A DNA stretch of 64,000 nt from Hyphomicrobiales bacterium (GCA_900466605.1 UBMU01000014.1:1-64000); one strand, 5' to 3'; counted from the stretch's first letter, positions 51,947 through 61,212 are shown. Translations and numbers: made by a program. The notes: a model not told the origin generated them from the sequence alone.

Positions 51947-54106
51947 TTAGCCGGCGACAGCGCATCTACGAAGGATTGCCCCATTGGTCGGACTGCCCGC
52001 TTCCAGGCTCACGAAGGTTTTGGAGGCCAACAACTTTGAAATTAGCTCTTCATTTCGCCCCTGAGCGGCTCCGTTAAGAACCAAGACTTCCGCACGCTCA
52101 ATAAGCAATTTCGCGTCGAGCGTCTCATGGGGGTATTCGCCGACGATCAGGAATAGCTTTGTTCCGTGTTCTGCTTCGACAATACTGTTGGCGATTGGTC
52201 GCTCAAATAGCAGGCTGGGATTGCGGGATGCAGCCGAAAAAACTGCGTCAACGAGTATGCTCGTTTTTGGTGCCTTATAGAGAACAATCTGGCCGTAGTC
52301 GGCTGTCTCGGCCAGGATCGCACTCTCACGCACCAGTGCCGATAATCGCAGCCCAAAGCCCTTCATTGCCCAGCGTAGTAGCATGGGTCGCAGTTTCCGG
52401 GTTGGTGGGCCGCATGTGCGCATACTCATGCGCGGCCCCTGCGCATCCAGACGGAATTTGTGCGCTCTGCGCAGAGCTCGAATTTCTTCCTGCGCGGTCT
52501 GCGCGAGGTCTTCAGAGAGGTCGGCGCTTGTAGGCAAATCGGTCTTGAAGAATTCGTCGACGTTCGCTGTATTCGCTCGTTCAGCTAACTCAGTTTGGCC
52601 GCATCGCCGAAGGTCATCGGCAATTTGCGAACGCCACTCGTCGGCGTCTGCTTTTTTCCAGGCGTGGATGGTTGCTCGTTCGGGCCTGCAAGCCAAGTCG
52701 GGTAGCTTGACGTGGCTCAGATATTCCACGAGCTTTCGCATTCGATCAAGTTCGTGGTGCCGTATCCAGGGCGCCAACACGGCGTGCTTACGCGCTTCGT
52801 TGATCCTTCCTGCGCAAAGCAGTGCCCGAATTAGCGTTGCCCATGATACCGGATCCGGGTCGATTGCATTCATCGACAGTTCGTTATCGATGATCCGCCA
52901 AATCCACTCAATTGCAAGGCGCGGTCTTCCATCGTGGATATATGTAAGTCCCATCCCAAGAGCAGCTTCGGTGGTAAAATGCCAATTGTTGCTGCGAGTA
53001 AATTTCGCACGGGCAGCAGGGAGCATGCCGTTTTGAATGTCGCTAAGGGCGCTCCCGATAACCGCAACTTGCTCACTACCTGCGTTGAAATAAACGGGTC
53101 CGGCTTGCTGCTCCTCCGTCACCAACTCGAGCTGACCGAACGGATCTCGTTGGGCAATCCGTTGGCCGGCGCGCCGCGCCTTGTACAGCCTGAGCCAGTC
53201 GGCCACTTGGGTTCTTGATTGCATTGTGTGCCTAGCTCGAACCAAATCCTGGCCGGCCTCGACGATTCGTTCCAACTCGGGACGGCGAGCCAAGAGGTAA
53301 TTGACTTTGTCCAGCACGTCGGACTTGTCTGCGAAGATGCAGTTCTGCATGTCTACGAAGCCTGCAGCTGCCAGCGCCGGTGTCTTCTCTGCGATCAAGC
53401 AAGCACCCGCCGCTGGAATCTCGAAATGTTTTCGCACCACCTCTCTCGCCACCGAGCCGCAGGATGGCACGAAAATGGCTTGGCTCAATTGCCTAAGATA
53501 GGCCTCTCCAATGACCATCCCAGACGTTGCGTCCGCGTTGAACCATCCCCGATGTGGCGAACTGGTAACAGGGAAATGCTCGCTCAATACGCGACTGACG
53601 CCGTTTCGCCAAGGGTAGTGCGGAGCTCTGCTTCCCGTCAGCAGCACCGTCGTTTCCTTGGGCGGTCGCTGGAAGTCAAATCGTGTTGGATTTATGAAAT
53701 TTGGCCACAGGAAAAGCCGATCGGCAATTTCGGTTGTATAGGACGGCATTGACATTGCATGCGTGAAGAAGGTTTCCACGCCCCATCGATCCATGTCTGA
53801 CAGAAAAATTGACCTTGTCGCACAGTAGGCATCTGCGTTGCAGAATCCGATACGAGGAATTTCATCGTGGGTCAGGGAATTGCGAATTCTCCGTTCGCCA
53901 GCGTAAACACCAGATTCAAACATGAGAAGATCTGGTTGAAGACGGTCGCACAGTTCATCGAGGTCGCAATCGGCGTCAGAGACGACCTGGAGCGAAAAAT
54001 CCTGTCGAAGGCACTCTTCTTGGTCGTCGAAATGGTGCAGGATGAATTGTGGCAGGTTCATCCGTATCGACCTAAATAGAAGAAGCTTAGGTTTCCCGCT
54101 TTTCAA
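51947..54106 (-). CDS. CgeB-like glycosyltransferase fused to a helical-repeat region
   Basis: A 719-residue protein. The N-terminal ~320 residues resemble CgeB/Glyco_trans_1_2 proteins: LLLFRSIRMNLPQFILHHFDD, PDLLMFESGVYAG, VLLTGSRAPHYPWRNGVSRVL and HFEIPAAGACLIAEKTPALAAAGFVDMQNCIFAD. Residues about 345-460 look like TPR-type helical pairs (GSALSDIQNGMLPAARAKFTRS...GLTYIHDGRPRLAIEWIWRII...RALLCAGRINEARKH). The last ~130 residues (from about 590) are unassigned. It starts at a TTG (54106) preceded by GGGGTAAC; an ATG at 54061 would remove the first strand. Likely cytoplasmic glycan transferase; the fusion is unusual. Confidence 0.72.
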   Translation of the reverse strand: MKSGKPKLLLFRSIRMNLPQFILHHFDDQEECLRQDFSLQVVSDADCDLDELCDRLQPDLLMFESGVYAGERRIRNSLTHDEIPRIGFCNADAYCATRSIFLSDMDRWGVETFFTHAMSMPSYTTEIADRLFLWPNFINPTRFDFQRPPKETTVLLTGSRAPHYPWRNGVSRVLSEHFPVTSSPHRGWFNADATSGMVIGEAYLRQLSQAIFVPSCGSVAREVVRKHFEIPAAGACLIAEKTPALAAAGFVDMQNCIFADKSDVLDKVNYLLARRPELERIVEAGQDLVRARHTMQSRTQVADWLRLYKARRAGQRIAQRDPFGQLELVTEEQQAGPVYFNAGSEQVAVIGSALSDIQNGMLPAARAKFTRSNNWHFTTEAALGMGLTYIHDGRPRLAIEWIWRIIDNELSMNAIDPDPVSWATLIRALLCAGRINEARKHAVLAPWIRHHELDRMRKLVEYLSHVKLPDLACRPERATIHAWKKADADEWRSQIADDLRRCGQTELAERANTANVDEFFKTDLPTSADLSEDLAQTAQEEIRALRRAHKFRLDAQGPRMSMRTCGPPTRKLRPMLLRWAMKGFGLRLSALVRESAILAETADYGQIVLYKAPKTSILVDAVFSAASRNPSLLFERPIANSIVEAEHGTKLFLIVGEYPHETLDAKLLIERAEVLVLNGAAQGRNEELISKLLASKTFVSLEAGSPTNGAILRRCAVAG

Positions 54107-54184
54107 TTTTCGTTACCCCAGTGATTCATTCTACGCAAGCCCGGCCTTCATACCTCGTCTCAACACCACGGCTCGTCTTACGCT

Positions 54185-55459
54185 TCAACGACGCGCCGCG
54201 ATGGAGCCTGCAAACGCCTCACTTCGCTCGGCTGCAAGTGCGCCACGAAGTGCGAGGTCCACGGACGCGCCGGCCGTATCCCACGATGCAGCATTTGTAC
54301 TCTTTGCGGCTCGCTTGGCGAATTCGTCAAAAGCCGGCATTGTGACGACCTCATGGAGGGCATTGGCGAGCGCGTGCGGTGAAAGCTGAGCGTACCGAAT
54401 GTAGGGGTTGTCCAGTACGAGTCGATTCTGTTCAGCGTCGTTGACCACGGGGATACAGCCGCAGGCGAGCATCTCATAAGGTACCAAAGAGACATTCGTT
54501 AGTGACAGGCTCAAGCCAGCCAGGCATTTGTTGTAAATTCCAGCCAACACGGCGGGTGAGACTACACCGTGATTGACATACCGGAACGGAAGGCGGCCGA
54601 GGTCTTCGCCAAAAAGATGTAAGTCCACTTCCGGATGACGGCTGGCGAACAGTTCAAGGGCAAGTAGTCCCAACTCCACCGCGCGTCTTGGCGTACCGAC
54701 CCGCGCATAGAATGCCACACCACGCCGAATGGAAGATTGATCGAAGTGATAGCGCGTCGTGTCGCATCCAAACGGAAACCAGTCTGCAGCCATCCCGAAT
54801 TCTCGGTGTAGTTTCTCTGCGAGCCATCGACCAGCAGTTATTCCGTGAAAGCCCATACGATAGGTATTTTCGGCCAGGGCACTTTTCGTACCAACCGCGT
54901 AGAACGAGGGCTCATAGTCTTGAACGAAATAGAAGCGCTTGCCTTTGCAACGTGAATTGAAAATCGCGTAGGCCGATGGCCACCCCGTCGCCATCACCGC
55001 ATGCGCATCTCTCATGCCAGAACTGAACTTTTGTATCGGACACGTGACACCGTAATGATCTCTGGTGATACGCTCGTAGTACCTGTGATCTCCTCCATAT
55101 GTATCGTAAAAATACAGGCGATTGCTATAACCTTGGCGTTCCAGGTAATTCATTATTCGAAATAGTGTTGTATGCCCTCCTGATCCGGGGCCTGCAGGTC
55201 CGGTCACCCAGTTTATCGAGATAGGTGCTCCGTCGTCGAGTGCCAAAGATAAAATGCTCGGAGGGTGGGCGAGATCTGCTTTCAGAACGTCTTCGGGAAG
55301 CACGTCCCAAACGCTAGCTTTGGGCTTTAGCCAGGTCGACAACCTACTTCTTACACGGTCGACAACCCCTGCGACTCCCTGGGTGGAGACAATGTCGCCT
55401 ACCTGACGGGCATGGCGGCCAATCTGTTGCTGCATCGAGGCGACAGTTCTAAACGACAT
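54185..55459 (-). CDS. WsaF-like family 4 glycosyltransferase
   Basis: A 424-residue GT-B enzyme. The N-terminal ISINWVTGPAGPGSGGHTTLFRIMNYLERQGYSNRLYFYD matches the beta-L-rhamnosyltransferase WsaF group; FYFVQDYEPSFYAVG, GITAGRWLAEKL, FPFGCDTTRYH, GVAFYARVGTPRRAVELGLLALELF and SLTNVSLVPYEMLACGCIPVVND follow in the expected order. A start 50 codons upstream (55609) is possible but lacks family resemblance. Paired with the CgeB-like gene, 78 nt downstream. Divergent from the nucleotide-sugar operon. Confidence 0.85.
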   Translation of the reverse strand: MSFRTVASMQQQIGRHARQVGDIVSTQGVAGVVDRVRSRLSTWLKPKASVWDVLPEDVLKADLAHPPSILSLALDDGAPISINWVTGPAGPGSGGHTTLFRIMNYLERQGYSNRLYFYDTYGGDHRYYERITRDHYGVTCPIQKFSSGMRDAHAVMATGWPSAYAIFNSRCKGKRFYFVQDYEPSFYAVGTKSALAENTYRMGFHGITAGRWLAEKLHREFGMAADWFPFGCDTTRYHFDQSSIRRGVAFYARVGTPRRAVELGLLALELFASRHPEVDLHLFGEDLGRLPFRYVNHGVVSPAVLAGIYNKCLAGLSLSLTNVSLVPYEMLACGCIPVVNDAEQNRLVLDNPYIRYAQLSPHALANALHEVVTMPAFDEFAKRAAKSTNAASWDTAGASVDLALRGALAAERSEAFAGSIAARR

Positions 55460-55534
55460 TATGTGTCTCACATCCGTATCAGCGGCGCGCGGCGCGTATA
55501 GTTCTCTCTTGAAGCGTAAATACAAATATAAAAG

Positions 55535-55550
55535 GAAACAATACTGTTTC
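55535..55550. promoter_or_regulatory. 16-bp dyad in the divergent region before the nucleotide-sugar operon
   Basis: GAAACA-ATAC-TGTTTC: perfect 6-bp arms. It lies in a 240-nt AT-rich divergent region between the WsaF-like gene (start 55459) and the acyltransferase gene (start 55700). Candidate operator. Confidence 0.35.
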
Positions 55551-55699
55551 AACTCCACGGAAAGCCTCAGCCTGAATTTCAAACGTACGTCTTTTGACCG
55601 AAAGCGCACCGACTTTTGTTTTCTTTACTTGCAGGAGAGAAATCAGTTTTCTTTATCCTTGAAATGGTGGGCGGAAACCAAGCAGGCAAGGAAGGCAAC

Positions 55700-56206
55700 G
55701 TGATCGCATCGAACGTGAAACTGGATGACGGCGTCGTTATCCATCATCCAGATCTCGTAAATCTGTACGGCTGCTCGATTGGACGTGGCTCCCGCATAGG
55801 AACATTCGTCGAGATTCAGAAGAACGCGTCAATCGCTGAGAACTGCAAGATTTCCAGTCACACCTTCATCTGCGAAGGCGTGACCATTGAGGATGGTGTC
55901 TTTGTGGGCCACGGCGTGATGTTCACTAACGACCTTCATCCTCGTGCGGTTAACCTCGACGGCACGCTTCAATCGGATGTGGATTGGTCGGTCATTCCGA
56001 CGCTCGTCAAGCGATATGCTTCGATCGGCAGCAATGCGACCATCGTCGCGGGCATTACGATTGGCGAAGGCGCACAGATTGGCGCGGGTGCAGTGGTTAC
56101 CAAGGACGTGCCTGCCTACGCAATTGTGGCCGGCGTGCCGGCAAAGATCATCGGTCGCGCAAAAGATGCGCCGGTCGAAGTCATTTCATCCGGGAGAGGT
56201 AGATGA
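55700..56206 (+). CDS. Left-handed beta-helix N-acetyltransferase (WbpD-like)
   Basis: A 168-residue hexapeptide-repeat acyltransferase: repeated [LIV]-G-x-x-[ST]-x turns in VKLDDGVVIHHPDLVNLYGCSIGRGSRIGTFVEIQ...TIEDGVFVGHGVMFTNDLHP (catalytic His region)...ASIGSNATIVAGITIGEGAQIGAGAVVTKDVPAYAIVAGVPAKIIG. It resembles WbpD-type UDP-3-amino sugar N-acetyltransferases. The GTG at 55700 follows AAGGAAGG and fits the family start; in-frame ATG at 55664 and an earlier start at 55616 would add poor extensions. The stop overlaps the next gene's ATG (ATGA). Confidence 0.88.
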   Translation: MIASNVKLDDGVVIHHPDLVNLYGCSIGRGSRIGTFVEIQKNASIAENCKISSHTFICEGVTIEDGVFVGHGVMFTNDLHPRAVNLDGTLQSDVDWSVIPTLVKRYASIGSNATIVAGITIGEGAQIGAGAVVTKDVPAYAIVAGVPAKIIGRAKDAPVEVISSGRGR

Positions 56207-57240
56207 TTGGGGTTGCCGTCGTCGGTTATGGGTACTGGGGACCTAACCTGGTCCGAAATCTTGCAGAGACACCCGGTGCAAAGCTTGTCTGGGTTTGCGA
56301 TCTTAAGAAGGAGCGCCTGGCCGGCGTGCAACTGCGCTACCCGACAGTTCAGATCACGGATGATTTCGACGAGGTGTTGCGCGATCCCCGGGTTGATGCG
56401 GTTGCGATCGCGACACCGGTCTCGGCGCATTACATGCTGGCGATGAAAGCACTGATGGCCGGCAAGCACGTGTTTGTCGAAAAGCCAATGGCCTCAAACT
56501 CTGAAGAAGCTCGCCGGATGGTGGAGGAGGCAGCGCGCCGCCGGCTTATTCTCGCGGTTGACCACACCTTCATCCACACGGGCGCCGTCCGTAAGATGCG
56601 GGAAATCATAGAGAATGGTCTTGGAGACATATACTACTATGACTCCGTGCGCGTTAATCTCGGCCTCTTCCAGCACGATGTAAGCGTGATCTGGGATCTC
56701 GCCGTCCACGACTTATCAATCATGGATTACGTTCTACCGGAGAAGCCAGTTGCGGTTTCTGCCACGGGTATGGGGCATGTGGCAGGCGAGCCAGAAAACA
56801 TCGCCTATCTAACGCTCTTCTTCGAGAGCAAGCTGATAGCCCACATTCACGTCAACTGGCTGGCACCTGTTAAAGTGCGTCGCACTTTGATCGGCGGCAG
56901 CAGCAAGATGATCGTCTATGACGACCTGGAGCCGAGTGAAAAGATCAAGGTGTACGACAAGGGTATTACACTTAACGGCAATCCGCAGGCCGATGGCGAA
57001 AAAGTCTACGACATGCGCGTGGGCTATCGGACCGGAGATATGTACGCACCGCAACTTGACATGACCGAAGCACTCGGTCGCGAACTAAAGCAGTTTGTTG
57101 ATTGCGTTGTAACGAACAGCCAGCCGATCGCCGATGGCCATGCTGGACTTCGCGTCGTGCGTATCCTTGAGGCCGCCACCCAATCGCTTGCGCAGCGTGG
57201 CCGTGTCATCGAACTCGAGCAGGCGAGGCTGATTGCATGA
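56203..57240 (+). CDS. Gfo/Idh/MocA-family oxidoreductase (WbpB-like)
   Basis: A 345-residue NAD(P)-dependent dehydrogenase. Cofactor motif GVAVVGYGYWGPNLVRNL, and HVFVEKPMASN with the conserved EKP lysine; WDLAVHDLSIMDYVL gives the catalytic His/Asp region. By analogy with WbpB it oxidises the C3 hydroxyl of a UDP-sugar to a ketone for the next gene's aminotransferase. Coupled at both ends by four-base ATGA overlaps with the acyltransferase and DegT genes. Confidence 0.9.
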   Translation: MIGVAVVGYGYWGPNLVRNLAETPGAKLVWVCDLKKERLAGVQLRYPTVQITDDFDEVLRDPRVDAVAIATPVSAHYMLAMKALMAGKHVFVEKPMASNSEEARRMVEEAARRRLILAVDHTFIHTGAVRKMREIIENGLGDIYYYDSVRVNLGLFQHDVSVIWDLAVHDLSIMDYVLPEKPVAVSATGMGHVAGEPENIAYLTLFFESKLIAHIHVNWLAPVKVRRTLIGGSSKMIVYDDLEPSEKIKVYDKGITLNGNPQADGEKVYDMRVGYRTGDMYAPQLDMTEALGRELKQFVDCVVTNSQPIADGHAGLRVVRILEAATQSLAQRGRVIELEQARLIA

Positions 57241-58343
57241 TCCCACTTCTCGATCTCAAGGCTCAATATGCCAGCATCAAGAGCGAGGTTGAGCCCGCCG
57301 TTTTACGGGTGCTCTCGTCGGGCCACTATGTGCTTGGCGAGGAGGTCGCTCGTTTCGAAGACGAATTTGCGGCTTATTGCGATACCAAGCATGCGATTGC
57401 GGTCAACACTGGTACCAGCGCGTTGCATCTTGCCCTGCTTGCCGCAGGTGTAGGCCAAGGTGACGAAGTAATAACGGTTTCGTTCACCTTTGTCGCGACC
57501 GCGTCTGCTGTCTGCTACGTGGGCGCGCGTCCGGTTTTCGTTGATGTGGATCCGGCAACGCTCACAATGGACCCGGCGAAACTGGAGGCCGCCATAACAC
57601 CGCGCACCAAGGCCATCATGCCTGTCCATCTTTATGGACAAATGGCCGATATGGACGCGATCAAGGCCATCGCAGACAGCCACGGAATTCCAGTGATCGA
57701 GGACGCCTGCCAAGCCCACGGCGCCGAATACAAGGGAAGAAGGGCGGGCAGCATCGGCGTGTCAGGTTGCTTCAGCTTTTATCCGGGAAAAAACCTTGGC
57801 GCCTGTGGTGAAGGCGGCATAATTGTTACCAACGACGAAGAGCATGCCAAGAAAATCCGGATGTTGCGGGACTGGGGTCAGGAGCAGCGCTATCATCACA
57901 CGCTGAAGGGCTTCAACTACCGGATGGACGAGATCCAAGGTGCGATTCTACGGGTCAAGCTTCGCCACCTTGAAGCCTGGACCGAGGCTCGTCGGGACCG
58001 GGCCGATCAATACTCAACACTCCTTGCTGGCTCCCGCTCCGTGCGTGTCCCTGTCGCTATGATAGACCGCCGTCATGTTTACCACGTATACGCGGTGCGC
58101 AGCAGTGATCGCGAGCAGCTGCAGCAGTCGCTGCGAACTGCGGGTATCCACACGGGGCTTCACTATCCCATCCCGGTCCACTTGCAGAAAGCGCATGTTG
58201 ATCTTGGGTACCGCGCCGGAGATTTCCCGGTATCGGAGGCAGCTGCGCGTGAAGTACTTTCGCTACCGATTTATCCGGAGCTGACGTTAAAGCAGGTGGA
58301 GCAGGTGGCTATTGCTGTGGAGCAGGATGCCTATGTCAACTGA
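57237..58343 (+). CDS. DegT/DnrJ/EryC1/StrS sugar aminotransferase (WbpE-like)
   Basis: A 368-residue PLP-dependent aminotransferase. NTGTSALHLALLAAGVGQGDEVIT, IPVIEDACQAHGAEYKG, and the PLP lysine K185 in FSFYPGKNLGACGEGG; then GFNYRMDEIQGAIL and HTGLHYPIPVH. It aminates a 3-keto nucleotide sugar, following the Gfo/Idh/MocA dehydrogenase; acetylation by the WbpD-like enzyme would complete a 3-acetamido sugar. WbpA-type 6-dehydrogenase is not in the window. Confidence 0.92.
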   Translation: MIPLLDLKAQYASIKSEVEPAVLRVLSSGHYVLGEEVARFEDEFAAYCDTKHAIAVNTGTSALHLALLAAGVGQGDEVITVSFTFVATASAVCYVGARPVFVDVDPATLTMDPAKLEAAITPRTKAIMPVHLYGQMADMDAIKAIADSHGIPVIEDACQAHGAEYKGRRAGSIGVSGCFSFYPGKNLGACGEGGIIVTNDEEHAKKIRMLRDWGQEQRYHHTLKGFNYRMDEIQGAILRVKLRHLEAWTEARRDRADQYSTLLAGSRSVRVPVAMIDRRHVYHVYAVRSSDREQLQQSLRTAGIHTGLHYPIPVHLQKAHVDLGYRAGDFPVSEAAAREVLSLPIYPELTLKQVEQVAIAVEQDAYVN

Positions 58344-59043
58344 CCCTGTGTCCCGCGTGCGCCTTGTGCAGTCGGTTCATGGCCGTCAGCAACTGCAAGC
58401 GGACCCCGACTACGTTATTCAGCTGGCCGAGGAACTGAAGCGTTCTTACGGGCCGGGGGGCCTGGTCGAGCTCTACGCACGCTTTGCGGTCGGCGACGGT
58501 TTCGTTGACAGCTTCATGCGAAAGTCGATTTGGAAGAGCCTCGCGCGGTCTTGCGGCAGTGGCTTGCAGGTCGGGAGCGGTGCCGGGTTCAAGCATCCGG
58601 AAACCTTCGAAATCGGTGACGGCGTGTTTGTCGGTGCCCAGGCTTACATCCAGGGTCGATACGATGGCACATGCCGGATCGGCAACAACGTATGGATTGG
58701 ACCCCAGGCTTATTTTGACGCTCGCGACCTTATTTTGGAGGATCACGTTGGATGGGGCCCGGGGGCCAAGGTATTGGGTTCGAGCCATACGGCCATGCCA
58801 GTCGACATGCCCATCATCCGCACCGACCTAGAGATCAAGCCTGTCCGCGTCGGAGCATGGGCAGACATTGGCACAAACGCTACTATCCTCCCTGGTGTGA
58901 CCATTGGCAAAGGCGCAATCGTCGGAGCGGGAGCTGTTGTCACTGACGATGTTGCACCTTTCTCGGTCGTTGCGGGCGTTCCTGCAAAATTCCTCCGCTG
59001 GCGAACGGATCAGGATTCGAGCGGACCAAAATCGGAGAGTTAG
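58333..59043 (+). CDS. Left-handed beta-helix acyltransferase
   Basis: A 236-residue protein. A helical N-terminal ~75 residues is followed by hexapeptide repeats (FEIGDGVFVGAQAYIQGRYDGTCRIGNNVWIGPQAYFDARDLILEDHVGWGPGAKVLGSSHTAMP...VRVGAWADIGTNATILPGVTIGKGAIVGAGAVVTDDV). SSH in the middle is the usual catalytic His site. Of the possible starts (58312, 58327, 58333), the ATG at 58333 has GGAGCAGG upstream. Overlaps the aminotransferase gene by 11 nt. It acylates a sugar; the acyl group (acetyl or other) is unknown. Confidence 0.82.
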   Translation: MSTDPVSRVRLVQSVHGRQQLQADPDYVIQLAEELKRSYGPGGLVELYARFAVGDGFVDSFMRKSIWKSLARSCGSGLQVGSGAGFKHPETFEIGDGVFVGAQAYIQGRYDGTCRIGNNVWIGPQAYFDARDLILEDHVGWGPGAKVLGSSHTAMPVDMPIIRTDLEIKPVRVGAWADIGTNATILPGVTIGKGAIVGAGAVVTDDVAPFSVVAGVPAKFLRWRTDQDSSGPKSES

Positions 59044-59046
59044 ACT

Positions 59047-60021
59047 ATGAAGGACAAACGGATTTTGATCACCGGCGGCGCCGGTCTCATCGGCTCGCAC
59101 ATTGCAGATCTTGTCGCTCGCGAGGAACCCAAAGAAATATTGATCCTCGATAATTTTGTCCGCGGCAGGCGAGAGAATCTCGTTGAGGCCATAGATAAGG
59201 CTCCGGTGACCATCGTCGAGGGCGATATCAGGGACCGCGCGCTCCTCAAGGAACTCAACCAAGGTATTGATGTTGTCTTCCACCAGGCAGCCATCCGCAT
59301 CACGCAGTGCGCGGAGGAACCGCGGCTTGCCTTCGACGTGCTGGCAGGCGGAACATTCGACGTTCTCGAAGCGGCGGTTCAAGCAGGCGTGTCGAAAGTT
59401 GTGGCGGCATCGTCGGCCTCAGTCCTTGGATTGGCCGACACCTTCCCGACGACTGAGGAACACCACCCATACAACAATCGGACGATTTACGGTGCTGCTA
59501 AGGCCTTTAATGAGGGGTTGCTGCGCAGCTTTGCGGAAATGTACGGCCTGCGCTACGTCGCACTTCGCTATTTCAATGTCTATGGCCCGCGCATGGACGT
59601 CTACGGCGCTTACACGGAAGTTCTCATTCGCTGGATGGAGCGCATTGCCAACGGACTGCCGCCGATCATTCTAGGAGATGGCACGCAGACCATGGACTTC
59701 GTGCATGTTCATGACATTGCACGGGTTAACCTGCTCGCTGCGAAATCGGAGGTAACAGACGAGGTCTTCAATGTCGCAAGTGGAAGTGAAACGAGCCTGC
59801 GCGAGCTTGCGGCCCTTTTGACGAAGGTCATGGGTTCGTCGTTGGAGCCCCAATTCGGACCGGCGCGCAAGGTCAATGCAGTGCCGAGGCGACTTGCCTC
59901 GACAATGAAGGCTGAGAAACTCCTTGGGTTTAGCGCAAGCGTCACGATGGAAGAAGGCCTGCGTGATCTCGTTGAATGGTGGCGGCAGGAAAAGAGCCTC
60001 AGCACGGGAGAGGCGGCATGA
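59047..60021 (+). CDS. NAD-dependent epimerase/dehydratase
   Basis: A 324-residue extended SDR: RILITGGAGLIGSHIADLVA (GxxGxxG), SSASVLG (catalytic Ser), and IYGAAKAFNEGLLRSFAEMYGL (YxxxK). It epimerises or dehydrates a nucleotide sugar (GalE/RmlB-like scaffold). It starts three bases after the acyltransferase and ends in an ATGA overlap with the second aminotransferase. Confidence 0.9.
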   Translation: MKDKRILITGGAGLIGSHIADLVAREEPKEILILDNFVRGRRENLVEAIDKAPVTIVEGDIRDRALLKELNQGIDVVFHQAAIRITQCAEEPRLAFDVLAGGTFDVLEAAVQAGVSKVVAASSASVLGLADTFPTTEEHHPYNNRTIYGAAKAFNEGLLRSFAEMYGLRYVALRYFNVYGPRMDVYGAYTEVLIRWMERIANGLPPIILGDGTQTMDFVHVHDIARVNLLAAKSEVTDEVFNVASGSETSLRELAALLTKVMGSSLEPQFGPARKVNAVPRRLASTMKAEKLLGFSASVTMEEGLRDLVEWWRQEKSLSTGEAA

Positions 60022-61199
60022 GCCAGATCCCTGTTGCAAAGCCTGTTCTCGACGAGCAGGAGGTCGAAGCGGTACGCCGTGTCATTCTATCAGGATGGGT
60101 TACGCAAGGGCCTGAGGTGGCAGCATTCGAGGAGGAGTTCGCCGATTTCGTAGGTGCACAACACGCATGCGCAGTTTCCAATTGCACTACCGCGCTGCAT
60201 CTTGCTCTACGGGCAGTCGGCGTTCATTCTGGCGACGAGGTCATCACCGTTAGCCACACCTTCATCGCAACCGCCAACGCGATCCGCTACTGCGGTGCCG
60301 TACCGGTGTTCGTAGACATTGAAGAAGATGGTTTCAACATCGATCCCGAGCTGATCGAGGCTGCCATCACGCCTCGCACGAAGGCGATCATTTGCGTCCA
60401 CCAGCTGGGAATGCCTTGCGATCTTCATCGCGTGGTCTCGATCGCGGCCCGTCATTCCATTCCAGTGATCGAGGATGCAGCTTGTGCGACAGGAAGCGAG
60501 ATTCTCTGGAAGGGTCGCTGGGAGAAGATCGGTAAGCCACATGGTGATATCGCCTGCTTTTCTTTCCATCCCCGCAAGGTCGTCACGACCGGTGACGGCG
60601 GGATGCTGACCACAGCCAATCCGGAATACGACCGAAAATTCCGCCTTTGGCGTCAGCACGGGATGAGCGTCACGGATGCCGTACGCCACGGTTCAAGGCA
60701 GGTCATTTTCGAATCCTACCCCGAGGTTGGATACAACTATCGAATGACTGACATGCAGGCGGCCGTCGGCAGAGAACAAATCAAGCGGCTTCCGGGGATC
60801 ATTCGAAGTCGGAGAGAGCTTGCGAGCCTGTACTTCGATCAACTCGCGTCGACGACCGGCGTTACACTTCCCTTCGAGCCAGCTTGGGCTCGCAGCAACT
60901 GGCAGAGCTTCTGCCTTCGCTTGCCTGAATATCTTGACCAGCGCCAAATCATGCAAGAGTTGCTTGATCGAGGGATCTCAACGAGGCGCGGAATAATGAA
61001 CATCCACCTCGAGCACGCCTACTCCGAGGTAGGGTCACATCGTGCTGCGACGGGCCTTGGACGGAGTGTCTCAGCACAGCAGCAATCAATTATTCTGCCG
61101 TTGTTCGCGCAGATGTCTGAGGACGATTTGACATCTGTCGCGGATGCGGTGCGCGCGTCCGTCTTCAGGCCTCAAATGATGATCGAAAAGGCGGGCTGA
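60018..61199 (+). CDS. DegT/DnrJ/EryC1/StrS aminotransferase (second copy)
   Basis: A 393-residue PLP aminotransferase, a distant paralogue of the one at 57237. VSNCTTALHLALRAVGVHSGDEVIT, IEDAACATGSEI, PLP lysine K187 in FSFHPRKVVTTGDGG, then YPEVGYNYRMTDMQAAVG. It is closer to perosamine-synthase/PglE-type enzymes that aminate C4 keto-deoxysugars, and would act after the epimerase/dehydratase; inference. The ATG at 60018 overlaps the epimerase stop. Last gene of the six-gene nucleotide-sugar operon. Confidence 0.92.
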   Translation: MSQIPVAKPVLDEQEVEAVRRVILSGWVTQGPEVAAFEEEFADFVGAQHACAVSNCTTALHLALRAVGVHSGDEVITVSHTFIATANAIRYCGAVPVFVDIEEDGFNIDPELIEAAITPRTKAIICVHQLGMPCDLHRVVSIAARHSIPVIEDAACATGSEILWKGRWEKIGKPHGDIACFSFHPRKVVTTGDGGMLTTANPEYDRKFRLWRQHGMSVTDAVRHGSRQVIFESYPEVGYNYRMTDMQAAVGREQIKRLPGIIRSRRELASLYFDQLASTTGVTLPFEPAWARSNWQSFCLRLPEYLDQRQIMQELLDRGISTRRGIMNIHLEHAYSEVGSHRAATGLGRSVSAQQQSIILPLFAQMSEDDLTSVADAVRASVFRPQMMIEKAG

Positions 61200-61212
61200 T
61201 CGGCGCATGTAT

